From assembly GCA_018825335.1 (NCBI GenBank), contig JAHJEW010000044.1, positions 1 to 25,303 on the forward strand: a DNA stretch of 25,303 nucleotides, in the 5' to 3' direction. Positions 7,175 through 15,100 of this stretch are shown piece by piece; positions within the stretch are counted from its first letter, which is position 1; every line of letters begins with the position of its first letter. The notes under the pieces are model-generated. The model had not been told where the DNA came from. It saw nothing but the letters and a program-made list of their open reading frames with translations, and made no database searches. Origin of the DNA: Patescibacteria group bacterium. Its GTDB lineage: Bacteria; Patescibacteriota; Gracilibacteria; UBA1369. The position numbers were made by a program, and so were the translations under genes.

Positions 7175-9012
7175 CGGATCTTCAATATTTACTGAAAACC
7201 CATTTCGGACACTCGCGGTTCCGCCCACTACAGAGCGAGATTATTGAGCAAATACTAAACGGAAACGACGCGCTGGTACTGATGCCCACGGGAGGAGGGA
7301 AGTCCATTTGCTACCAGCTCCCGTCCATGGTCTTTCGGGGAATAACAGTGGTCATTTCGCCTTTAATATCTCTAATGAAGGATCAGGTGGATTCCGCATT
7401 GAGCAATGGAATCCCGGCCGCTTTCCTAAACAGCTCTCTGACCCCGGAGCAATCAAGACGGATAGAGAGCCAACTGCGGGCGGACGAAATAAAACTGCTT
7501 TATTGCGCCCCGGAACGCTTCGCGCTACCACACTTCCGCGATTTCCTAAAATCACTGCCAATAAACCTTTTTGCCGTCGACGAAGCCCACTGCATTTCCG
7601 AATGGGGCCACGATTTCCGCGCGGACTACCGATCTTTACATCTATTAAAAAAAGAGTTTTCATCCGTCCCAATAATTGCCCTGACAGCCACAGCCACCGG
7701 CCAGGTCGCGGACGATATTGCCGAGCAACTTGGAATGCCGCAGGTGCGGCGCTTTGTTTCAAGTTTCAACAGGCAAAACCTGACCTACCGGGTAGAACGC
7801 AAAGTTAACGCATTCAACAAACTCGTGAATTGGATTGAAAAATTCAAAGGCGAATCTGCGATCGTGTACTGTTTTTCAAAAAAAGAAACCGACGGAGTTG
7901 CAAATAAACTCTGCCGGCTGGGATACAGCGCGCGCCCATACCACGCCGGAATGAAGGCGGAGGAGCGAACCAAAAATCAAAACGATTTCATAAACGATAA
8001 AGTGGACATTATAGTTGCCACCATAGCCTTCGGCATGGGCATAGACAAGCCGGATGTCCGCCTGGTCGTGCACTACAGTCTGCCAAAAACCATAGAAGGA
8101 TATTTCCAGGAAACCGGCCGCGCCGGCCGCGACGGTTTGGAAAGCGAGTGCGTACTTTTTTACGGAGCGGGCGATCAATTCAACCAGAAGTTCTTCATAG
8201 AGCAGATAGAAGACGAGCTGCAAAAAGAAAAACGCTACGAACAACTAAACCAGATGGTGGGCTACTGCGAACTAAAAAAATGCCGCCGAAAACAATTATT
8301 AAACTACTTTGGAGAAAATTTCGACCAAAGTAGTTGCGAAGCCTGCGACGTCTGCCTGAAAACCGAAAACACATTCAACGCCGCAGAAGTAAGCCAGAAA
8401 ATCCTCAAAGCCATAGCCGAAACCGGCGGACGCTTTGGAGCCGGCCACATAATAAATATTTTGTTGGGAAGCAACCAGAAAAGAATCCGCGAACTCCGCC
8501 ACAACGAACTAAACAGTTATGGATCCGAAGTGGACCACAACAAAGACGCCCTGAACCAAATAATAGCCAATCTCATTGAAGGAAAATACATAAAACGGGA
8601 AACAGGCATGTATCCAACCCTAAGCCTGACCGAAAAAGGCGCGCAGCTAATGAATTCCATCCGCGCGGGCGAACCATACGAAATCCAAATGGATGAGCCC
8701 GAAATAGAAGTCGAACACGAAATCCAGGCCCGGCCGGAAAAAATAAAAATGAAAAAAATCTCCAAATCCGGACAAAAATCCAATCTGGAATACAACCAAA
8801 ATCTGTTCGAAGAATTCCGCATACTGCGGCGCAGCCTCGCGGAAAAACACAACGTTCCACCCTATGTGGTAGCTTCAGATAAAACCCTGATTGAACTTGC
8901 GCACTATTTGCCTCAAAATACGGAAGAACTCCTGAACATAAACGGATTCGGGGAAGTGAAAGCGGAAAGATACGGAAAGCCATTTTTGGAGATGATTAAG
9001 GCTACTTCTTAG
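7171..9012 (+). CDS. recQ: RecQ family ATP-dependent 3'-5' DNA helicase
   Basis: Unwinds DNA during recombination and fork repair. The 613 residues show the complete superfamily 2 helicase set: the RecQ-specific F-G-H-xx-FRP-Q head (12-21), Walker A MPTGGGKS (38-45), DEAH (137-140) with the following CISEWGHDFR loop, TATA (172-175), and motif VI QETGRAGRDG (313-322). The RQC zinc site is intact: CRR at 371-373 and the CEACDVC cluster (C389, C392, C395). It is followed by a winged helix (about 402-500), an acidic/lysine linker (505-535) and a C-terminal HRDC domain (541-613) ending in the INGFGEVKAERYG helix-hairpin. Length matches bacterial RecQ (about 610). The start ATG is embedded in an inverted repeat, with no Shine-Dalgarno. 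It stands as a single gene between the ATPase and the Fic gene. Confidence 0.97.
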   Translation: MPDLQYLLKTHFGHSRFRPLQSEIIEQILNGNDALVLMPTGGGKSICYQLPSMVFRGITVVISPLISLMKDQVDSALSNGIPAAFLNSSLTPEQSRRIESQLRADEIKLLYCAPERFALPHFRDFLKSLPINLFAVDEAHCISEWGHDFRADYRSLHLLKKEFSSVPIIALTATATGQVADDIAEQLGMPQVRRFVSSFNRQNLTYRVERKVNAFNKLVNWIEKFKGESAIVYCFSKKETDGVANKLCRLGYSARPYHAGMKAEERTKNQNDFINDKVDIIVATIAFGMGIDKPDVRLVVHYSLPKTIEGYFQETGRAGRDGLESECVLFYGAGDQFNQKFFIEQIEDELQKEKRYEQLNQMVGYCELKKCRRKQLLNYFGENFDQSSCEACDVCLKTENTFNAAEVSQKILKAIAETGGRFGAGHIINILLGSNQKRIRELRHNELNSYGSEVDHNKDALNQIIANLIEGKYIKRETGMYPTLSLTEKGAQLMNSIRAGEPYEIQMDEPEIEVEHEIQARPEKIKMKKISKSGQKSNLEYNQNLFEEFRILRRSLAEKHNVPPYVVASDKTLIELAHYLPQNTEELLNINGFGEVKAERYGKPFLEMIKATS

Positions 9013-9028
9013 CTGGATGCAAAAACCA

Positions 9029-9085
9029 GTGAATATATAAAGAATTCCTGTACTATTCACGGATATTTGACAAAAAGCCGTGAAT
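9029..9085. promoter_or_regulatory. Repeated GTGAAT half-sites around the fic promoter
   Basis: Perfect inverted arms ATTCACGG (9055-9062) and CCGTGAAT (9078-9085) flank the -35 box. A third half-site, GTGAATA (9029-9035), is inverted relative to TATTCAC (9054-9060). This is the layout of a repressor operator; the protein that might bind is unknown, and Fic autoregulation is a possibility. Confidence 0.5.
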
Positions 9086-9095
9086 TTGATATAAT
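9067..9095 (+). promoter_or_regulatory. Perfect consensus promoter giving a leaderless fic mRNA
   Basis: TTGACA (9067-9072), exactly 17 nt, TATAAT (9090-9095). The ATG at 9102 starts 7 nt after the -10, which coincides with the expected transcription start. No Shine-Dalgarno is present or would fit. Confidence 0.8.
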
Positions 9096-9101
9096 AGAAG
9101 C

Positions 9102-9992
9102 ATGCCAACCATAAAAACAACGAAAACCAGAATAGAAAACCTAAAAAAAGAATATGAAAACCTGCGCAAAGGTAAAGATGCGCTTTTGCAAATAATAGAC
9201 GAAGTAGAACTCCCCGAGAACGTATACAACTCAAACGCAATTGAGAATTCCACGCTAACCTTAAAAGAAACGGAAAAAATCCTTCTGGAAATGGAGGTCT
9301 CACGGGATATATCTCTTCGTGAAGTTTTCGAAGCCAAAAATCTTGCACAGGTATCGAATTACATTAAAACAAAAGCAAAAGAAATGGAGATTAACGAAGA
9401 AACCATACTCCTGCTGCACAAAATACTAATAACCAACATCAATGAAGAGATAGCCGGAAGATTCCGTCAGGAAGGAGAATATGTAAGGGTAGGCACATAT
9501 ATTGCACCCGCCCCCGAGCACGTGAAAAGATTAATCGGGCAAAATATAATCAATTACAACTCGGACAATGAAACCTATTTTACAGACAAAATCGCCCGCT
9601 TCCACCTGGAATTCGAGCACACACATCCATTCATTGACGGCAACGGGAGGATTGGAAGGGTTCTAATAAACTATCAACTTTTAAGATTGGGATTTCCACC
9701 GGTAATAATAAGAGATAAGGAAAAAAAAGATTATTACAGGGCTTTTACGGAGTATGACGAAAAATCGCAAACAAAAAGAATGGAAAAAATAATATCTTTG
9801 GCCTTAATGGAGTCGCTAAACAAAAGATTAACTTACCTTAAAGGTGAAACAATTATCACGCTCTCGGAATACTCAAAAAAACAAAAAAAATCGCTTACTG
9901 CCTTGATCAACGCGGCCCACCGGCAAACAATTATGGCATTCCGCGAAAAAGGAGTCTGGAAAATTTCAGACAAAGCAAAAACAGTAAAATAG
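9102..9992 (+). CDS. Fic family protein adenylyltransferase (class II, N-terminal inhibitory helix)
   Basis: Predicted to transfer AMP (or another phosphate-bearing group) from a nucleotide to a hydroxyl side chain of a target protein. The catalytic loop HPFIDGNGRIGR (175-186) is complete, with the base H175, the phosphate-binding GNGR and R186. The N-terminal helix carries SNAIEN (44-49), matching the inhibitory motif [S/T]xxxE[G/N]; E48 is the residue that blocks ATP gamma-phosphate binding. It is therefore a self-inhibited class II Fic protein and needs no separate antitoxin. Other family landmarks are AGRFRQEGEYVRVG (118-131) and the ARFHLEFEHTHPF helix. The C-terminal ~40 residues (LSEYSKKQKKSLTALINAAH onward) form a helix-turn-helix, common in this subfamily and consistent with the inverted repeat at its promoter. 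The target is unknown. The family call is secure. Confidence 0.96.
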   Translation: MPTIKTTKTRIENLKKEYENLRKGKDALLQIIDEVELPENVYNSNAIENSTLTLKETEKILLEMEVSRDISLREVFEAKNLAQVSNYIKTKAKEMEINEETILLLHKILITNINEEIAGRFRQEGEYVRVGTYIAPAPEHVKRLIGQNIINYNSDNETYFTDKIARFHLEFEHTHPFIDGNGRIGRVLINYQLLRLGFPPVIIRDKEKKDYYRAFTEYDEKSQTKRMEKIISLALMESLNKRLTYLKGETIITLSEYSKKQKKSLTALINAAHRQTIMAFREKGVWKISDKAKTVK

Positions 9993-10017
9993 AAAAGACA
10001 GCCCATTAACACCTGTG

Positions 10018-10084
10018 AAAAAACAAAATCCCCACCGCCGGCCCGCAGTGCGACTATTTCGCAACAAGGCCAGCGGTAAGGGAT
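10018..10084 (-). terminator. Intrinsic terminator of the small membrane protein gene
   Basis: A long interrupted hairpin: ATCCC/GGGAT (10028-10032, 10080-10084), ACCGC/GCGGT (10034-10038, 10073-10077) and GGCC/GGCC (10040-10043, 10068-10071). An apical TGCGA/TCGCA (10049-10053, 10059-10063) completes it. Read on the minus strand it is followed directly by TTTTGTTTTTT (10028 down to 10018). It lies 28 nt past the stop of the leftward gene. No T tract follows on the plus strand, so it would serve fic poorly. Confidence 0.7.
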
Positions 10085-10111
10085 CTTGAAGATTAGAAAA
10101 GCTCTAATAAA

Positions 10112-10405
10112 TTAACCCCCGCAGCAGCCGCCCCCGCCTTTGCCGGGCTTAATGCAGCATCCAACCAAAGTCCAGAGGCCGACTACAATGTAGCCCCAGA
10201 CGTAAGACTGGATCGCGCCGAGAATAAAGCTGACCACGCTCATGTCTTCAAATCCGAAGAAGGACAATTTCATCATTTGCATATGTAGTTCCTGTTCAAC
10301 CGGACGAATGAAATACCAGGCAAAGCAGATGACAAATAGGGCCACCAGAAAAAGACCAACCGCGTTGGCGCATTTCCAGTAGTCACATGGACTTTTTTTA
10401 AACAT
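10112..10405 (-). CDS. Small two-helix membrane protein with Cys-rich tail
   Basis: A 97-residue protein of unknown function. Two predicted membrane helices lie at about 14-34 and 56-80, separated by a short loop containing HMQMMKLSFFGFEDM. The second helix has small and aromatic residues (GAIQSYVWGYIVVGLW). This vaguely recalls the DUF5676 group of small membrane proteins, but I would not assign it on that alone. Cysteines are striking: C7, C12, C27, then CC at 83-84 and 94-95 in a Gly/Lys tail (CCIKPGKGGGGCC). The two CC pairs could bind a metal or form disulfides. The ATG has no Shine-Dalgarno; a possible promoter lies about 35 nt upstream and a good terminator follows. It is a stand-alone gene, divergent from the dockerin protein gene. 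Confidence 0.75.
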   Translation of the reverse strand: MFKKSPCDYWKCANAVGLFLVALFVICFAWYFIRPVEQELHMQMMKLSFFGFEDMSVVSFILGAIQSYVWGYIVVGLWTLVGCCIKPGKGGGGCCGG

Positions 10406-10439
10406 GGGAATGATGATTAAAAAATATTTAAGAGTTAAC

Positions 10440-10467
10440 TTTATATATTAATAACATAAAGTGCCAA
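10440..10467 (-). promoter_or_regulatory. Possible promoter of the small membrane protein gene
   Basis: On the minus strand TTGGCA (10462-10467), 16 nt, TATAAA (10440-10445). The predicted leader is about 28 nt without a Shine-Dalgarno. A weak candidate for the opposite gene is TATAAC at 10500-10505 on the plus strand, 11 nt before its ATG. Confidence 0.45.
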
Positions 10468-10516
10468 TTTTCAAAAGGTAGACTTGGGCCGCGACATAGT
10501 ATAACCTTCTTTACTG

Positions 10517-11281
10517 ATGGCGATGATACCAAAAAAATACATTTGCATAGTAGTAATCCTTGGATCGATGATGTTATCGGCATTGACGGCCCGTGCGCTA
10601 AGCTCCGCCGACTATCAGATTAACGATTTTTCCGAAGTGCCGCTTGGTGGAACCGCCACATCGGTTGATTATAGGATGATTATTTCACCGTGGGATCAGA
10701 ACTTTATAATGCCGGTAGTTGTACCAACACCTACGCCAACACCTACACCCGGTGGGGGGTCGCCATTACCTGTGGGAGGCGGAGGCGGTGGACGGAAACT
10801 GGAAAATCCTACAATAACAACGTTTTTTGTGCATGGTTCCTACGACCCGGCCTTGTTTCCGGAAGGAACGGTTATTACGCATGATACGTACGGATCTACC
10901 TTACTCGTGGAAGGTACGCGCCCAAGAACCACAAATATTGATGTCAACTATAGCAATGAAGGGGTTGCTTATCCCGACGATGACACCTGGGGGGTAACAA
11001 GGGTTGTTGGATACGGCGAAAACCTGTTCGAGGTCTACGCAATATTTCCGGACGGAAAAAGAAGCCTTATTGTAAGCACCATAGGTTTTAGACGTCTGAT
11101 AGGTGACGGCAACGGAAACGGAATTGTGGACGATTACGATCTGGCATTATTATCGCACCAGTGGCAGACCACGCAGTGGGAGTCCGACTTTAACATGGAC
11201 GGCACGGTTGACGATTTTGATCTTGCGGGAATGGCCGCCCACTGGGGGGAAGTGATGGTGTACCCGACGGTACAAAGATAA
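10517..11281 (+). CDS. Secreted protein with C-terminal dockerin type I repeats
   Basis: A 254-residue exported protein. Residues 1-26 form a signal peptide (lysines at 6-7, hydrophobic core, likely cleavage after ARA). A segment with SADYQIN and SVDYRM (about 30-55) follows, a pattern I associate with CPR secreted proteins. A linker of PT repeats and glycines (69-92) leads to a beta-rich, probably Ig-like domain (97-192). The C-terminus carries two Ca-binding-loop repeats, DGNGNGIVDDYDLALL (197-212) and DFNMDGTVDDFDLAGM (224-239), each followed by an HxW-type helix end. This is the paired F-hand layout of a dockerin domain, which binds a cohesin partner in known systems. No cohesin is recognisable in this window. 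The upstream ATG at 10517 was kept, but ATG 10523 is equally possible; neither has a Shine-Dalgarno. The protein is predicted to sit outside the cell; its ligand is unknown. Confidence 0.85.
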   Translation: MAMIPKKYICIVVILGSMMLSALTARALSSADYQINDFSEVPLGGTATSVDYRMIISPWDQNFIMPVVVPTPTPTPTPGGGSPLPVGGGGGGRKLENPTITTFFVHGSYDPALFPEGTVITHDTYGSTLLVEGTRPRTTNIDVNYSNEGVAYPDDDTWGVTRVVGYGENLFEVYAIFPDGKRSLIVSTIGFRRLIGDGNGNGIVDDYDLALLSHQWQTTQWESDFNMDGTVDDFDLAGMAAHWGEVMVYPTVQR

Positions 11282-11314
11282 AAAAAAACGCCCCGTACAA
11301 ACGAAGCGCTTTTT
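11281..11314. terminator. Bidirectional terminator between convergent genes
   Basis: An A tract (11281-11288) and a T tract (11310-11314) flank a small hairpin: CGC/GCG (11289-11291, 11306-11308) and CGT/ACG (11294-11296, 11301-11303) around ACAA. The A and T tracts can extend the stem. It lies right after the dockerin protein stop and 30 nt past the stop of the opposite gene, so it could serve both. Confidence 0.55.
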
Positions 11315-11343
11315 GAATTTTCAACAAATCCGGCAATCGAAAT

Positions 11344-11805
11344 CTACTCTGTAGCTGCGGGAGTGGTTGTGTCCGCTGCCGGTGCTGCGGCCGGAGCCTT
11401 GTCTCTGTTCTGTTTCTCCTGTGCGATAGCGGCTACAACTGCCGAGCTATCCTTAAGAGGCTCAACGAAAACGACATGGGCTTTATTAACAACCATCACG
11501 TCATCCGGACCATGAAGCTCGTTTCCAAGCTTTACAAGCTGAACGCCTCCCTGTGGAGTCTGACCGTCCGGCAGTGGCTGAAGTTCCTTCTGGAATCTTA
11601 GATAGTAGATGTCCACCAGCTTTATGGAAGTAGCATCTTCACCCGTCACTTGTGCGAAGTAAACCTGTCCGTTGGAAAGGAAAACCGCGCTGGTTTTACC
11701 GCCCATTTTCATCATTGAAGATGAAAAGAAAGCGAAATACGCAAGCACCAATACTACGACAACCAACAAGATGCCGAGCATGCTGCCTGATGAAAGTTTC
11801 TTCAT
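11344..11805 (-). CDS. Small single-pass membrane-anchored protein, unknown function
   Basis: A 153-residue protein with an N-terminal membrane helix (about 9-27) after a short MKKLSSGS head. It is probably anchored with its C-terminus outside, although a cleaved signal cannot be excluded. The soluble part (38-118) is a compact beta-type domain: AVFLSNGQVYFAQVTG, KLVDIYYLRFQKEL, VQLVKLGNELHGPDDVMVVN and HVVFVEPLKD. This motif order is familiar to me from uncharacterised CPR proteins, but no function is known. A Lys/Asp-containing Ala/Pro/Thr-rich tail (131-153) is probably disordered. A promoter with an extended -10 lies about 55 nt upstream; no Shine-Dalgarno is visible. It shares the leftward direction with the giant gene but is separated from it by a hairpin and its own promoter. 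Confidence 0.8.
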   Translation of the reverse strand: MKKLSSGSMLGILLVVVVLVLAYFAFFSSSMMKMGGKTSAVFLSNGQVYFAQVTGEDATSIKLVDIYYLRFQKELQPLPDGQTPQGGVQLVKLGNELHGPDDVMVVNKAHVVFVEPLKDSSAVVAAIAQEKQNRDKAPAAAPAADTTTPAATE

Positions 11806-11858
11806 AAGGTTAAGGATTAAGTATAAAAATAATGTTTTAAAAAAGCATTACTTGCAGG

Positions 11859-11888
11859 AGTATAACATAAAATAAAAAAAAGAGTAAA
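11859..11888 (-). promoter_or_regulatory. Promoter of the 153-residue membrane protein gene
   Basis: On the minus strand TTTACT (11883-11888), 18 nt, TATACT (11859-11864) with an upstream TG (extended -10). A second TATACT at 11820-11825 lies nearer the ATG and is an alternative. Confidence 0.5.
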
Positions 11889-11908
11889 ATTTTTTCCTAA
11901 CCAATTAT

Positions 11909-11943
11909 CTAAATCCCCGCCGGCAGTGCGGACGGGGATTTAG
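11909..11943 (-). terminator. Strong hairpin downstream of the giant gene
   Basis: CTAAATCCCCG (11909-11919) and CGGGGATTTAG (11933-11943) form a perfect 11-bp stem, and CCG/CGG (11920-11922, 11929-11931) extends it inside. It starts 35 nt past the stop of the giant gene, so a transcript end or 3'-stabilising role is likely. No T tract follows closely on either strand, so it is not a textbook intrinsic terminator. Confidence 0.55.
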
Positions 11944-11977
11944 AGGAAATGAAATTCTATTTATTTTTAGAGTGCAA

Positions 11978-12150
11978 CTAGGGCGTCGAACCTGCATCAC
12001 CCGTGGCGGGGATTTCAAACAGAACGTCGGCCGTGCCATAGTCCGCAGGGGTTGGCTCTTCCACATCCGCAGCCGGATCTGTGACCGGATCTGTGGCCGG
12101 ATCAACGGCCAACTCCACAGGCTGATCATCAGCGGCGGGAGATACCGGTT
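11978..12150 (-). other. Acidic Pro/Asp-rich C-terminal tail of the giant protein
   Basis: The last ~57 residues contain repeated VDPATDP-type runs (PATDPVTDPAADVEEPTP) and end in ATGDAGSTP. They are probably disordered and extracellular, with no sorting motif or membrane helix. Confidence 0.6.
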
Positions 12151-15100
12151 CAATCAAAGGTAATTCATAATTCTGGTTTGCCAGAGTAATGTAAGTCTGA
12201 ATATCCTTACTGCCGGTATTATCGCGGCTAAGGTGAATCTTCGTAGGTTCAACCGCGAATGCGTGCCAGTTAAAGAGAATATCTTCCTCGACCGGCTTGT
12301 TAAGACCGATCTTGAAGCCTTCCCTTGTTTGTTCGATTATCATGTACTCGATTCCATGACCGAACATTTGCGGACTTGCGACCATGGATAGAGTAACAAC
12401 AGGCATTGTGGCGTACTCCTGTTCGAACGGAACTTCAACCACGGTATCACCGGCCTCTACCATCGCCTGGCCGACTGTGTCTTCGTTGAAGGTTACATGT
12501 TTCTTGACGATTATCTCTCCTTCAAAGACCGCCGTTTGCGCTACCGTAAGAGTCTGTACTTGTAGCGATGAAACACCCTGCAGGTCTACTGTATTTAACA
12601 TCATGGCATCCTCCAGCACCGCGACTCTTGTATCCAGATCGGCAAGATCGGTACTCATCTGGGTGGATAAGCCTTCCAGGTCGGTTACGGATGTCATAAG
12701 TGTATGCAGATCAGTCTGAACATTTTGCAGATCGTCCGCGGTGGCCTGGCCGTCGGTGGTGGTAATTCCGGCATTTTGAAGAATGGTATCAAAATCAAGG
12801 TTATCTATCTGCCCCTGCACAAGTCCGGGGATATTTAGAGATGAGATCTTTGTATCTACAGTACTTGCAACCTTGGTTTCAATGGTGGATGGCAGATCCA
12901 GAGAAGACAGCCGTGAATCCACAATCGCTTTCATGTCTTCATCCAGGTTTAGATTATCCATTGCTTCGGAAAGAAGCAGCTGCACTTCGTCTTCCAATTC
13001 AAGATCGGCAATTCTCTTGGAAACCTCGTCCTCCATTTGTTCAACGGACAGACTCTTGTTTCTTCTGGAAATAAGTACATTGATCTTTCCTTCACCGTTT
13101 GCAAGACCCTCAAGCGCAATGCCAACCGTGGGATCGCCTGCATTGGCTCTCATTGCGTAGCCAGGTTTGCTTGCGGCTGTAAGAGAATCTCCAATGCGGA
13201 TTCCGCCGTTTTCTGTGGAAACATTGGCGTTGATCTGACCCAAAAGACCGATAATCGGATAATGAGGGTCTTTCATGTTTGCATCGGTTGTGTTACCGAC
13301 TATAGAAGGTTTAAGTGATACGATACCCATGACATTGCCGTCGGCGGCAGATTCGCAGCGTCTTACGGCATTCTTCTTTGCAATATCCACGCATACGATT
13401 TCGCCGGGCTTAAGATCGGTCTGAACGGAGTAGAATCTTTCAGCGTAGTCAGCACCCGTACCCGTGTATGCGCCATCGGCGTATACCGCACCGTCCGCCT
13501 GAACTCTGAATATCGGATCATCGGCACCGGCCACATCGGATCGTAGCATCAGTACGTTGTTACCGGCTGTGGTTTCATTACTGTTGATTTCAAAAGATAC
13601 GGTTCCGGCGGTTCCTTCAATATTAATTGCGCCATCCGAGTAAAGTCCTCCTTCAATACCGGCCATACCCGCAACAAACAGATCATCGCCGCCCATAACG
13701 AATCCGGCATTGGTCAGAGTTTCGGTACGTGAAGTTGAGCCACCGAAAATGGCATTCGCGTCGAATACAGCATTACCTTCGTCAACAAGCAATGAATATC
13801 CTGTTCCGGCATTATTTATTACCAGGCCGTTCGGGTTATTGGTGGAATCATTCATGTCGAGCAATAGTCCGACCATATTCTCGGAATTATCAACTTCCAC
13901 TTCAAGTTTTCCTCCTGCGGAATTTGTACCTATACCGAGTTTCTTTCCATCAGAATTAAAGTAGCTGTCTTCAACTCCCGAAAGCAACACCACTGATGAA
14001 TTATCCCTGAAGAACCGCATTTCTCCTCCTGAAGGAGTAGACTGAACTTCCATTGCGGCTTCCTCTGATCCCGAGTCTGTTGATCTAACCATTAAAGATG
14101 TAATATAGCCATCAGCTCTTACAGGCTTAATCAAAACATTTCCGTCTTTTACTTCTAATTTTTCACCAGGCGTTGCTGTTCCAATGCCAACGCGGTTATT
14201 ATCGGATTCCACCACCAAAGTAGTAGTGTCAACAATGAAGTCATCGTCTGCTCCACCGCCAAGAGTGAAGTTAAATCCATCCGTGGTTGAAGAGAAATTC
14301 ATATCACTGTTAGAATCCGTAATTCCGGTATCGCTCAACGTTAAGCTTGCTCCGGCAACAAAGCTGCCATCTGTGTATACGTTACCCTCAACACCCAGCA
14401 TTCCTGCAATAAACATATCATCGCCGCCCATTACGAATCCGGCGTTGGAAAGGGTTTCGGTTCTGCTGGTAGAGCCGCCGACTACCATATTGGCATCGAA
14501 GACTGAGTCTCCATCGTCCACAAGCATCGCGTAGTTATTTGTCGCGGCCGCGGGGGCGTCCTGAACATAAATGGTGGCCGCGTTTGTCAGTGTTCCGCTC
14601 TGGGTGAATGTAGTTGGAGCACTAAGCCAGAGGGACGCGTATTCATCCACGGTTGAGCCAAAAGAATTGGTGATTGTATTGGGCGCGATCTTGAACGTGC
14701 CCGCGTTGTTTGTTGAACTGTTCATTGTGTATGAAGGCCCTACGTAAGCGAAAGCATCCGCGCGGGCGTTTGTACCAATACCGAGTCTGCCGGCATTGGC
14801 GGCATTTCCAAGATCCGCGTCAACGTGCAGCATGTAGTTCTGCAGATCACCTTCAATACGGAAGTCAATGTTATCACCCTGCTCGTTGAATACTGTTTCC
14901 GAACCGGCGGAAGCGGCAAGGACGTTCGTATTTGTTCCGCTGGTAATAGTGCCAGCTGAAACAACATTACCGCTTGAACCGGTTACATCAAAGTTGGTCA
15001 GGTTGATGTCTGAAGTTGTGCCAACAATGTCTGTCGCGCCAAGATTCAGACCTGTGTCGGTCGCGGCTCCACCGTTTATGTTTATGAACGAGCCGTTAAT

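Noticed and set aside
7308..8983. Overlapping open frames inside recQ on both strands
   Set aside because: They are shadows of a full-length, motif-complete RecQ frame and show no domain of their own.
9102..9992. Fic plus antitoxin (FicTA/Doc-Phd) module
   Set aside because: The inhibitory motif SNAIEN lies inside the protein itself, and no small antitoxin gene is next to it.
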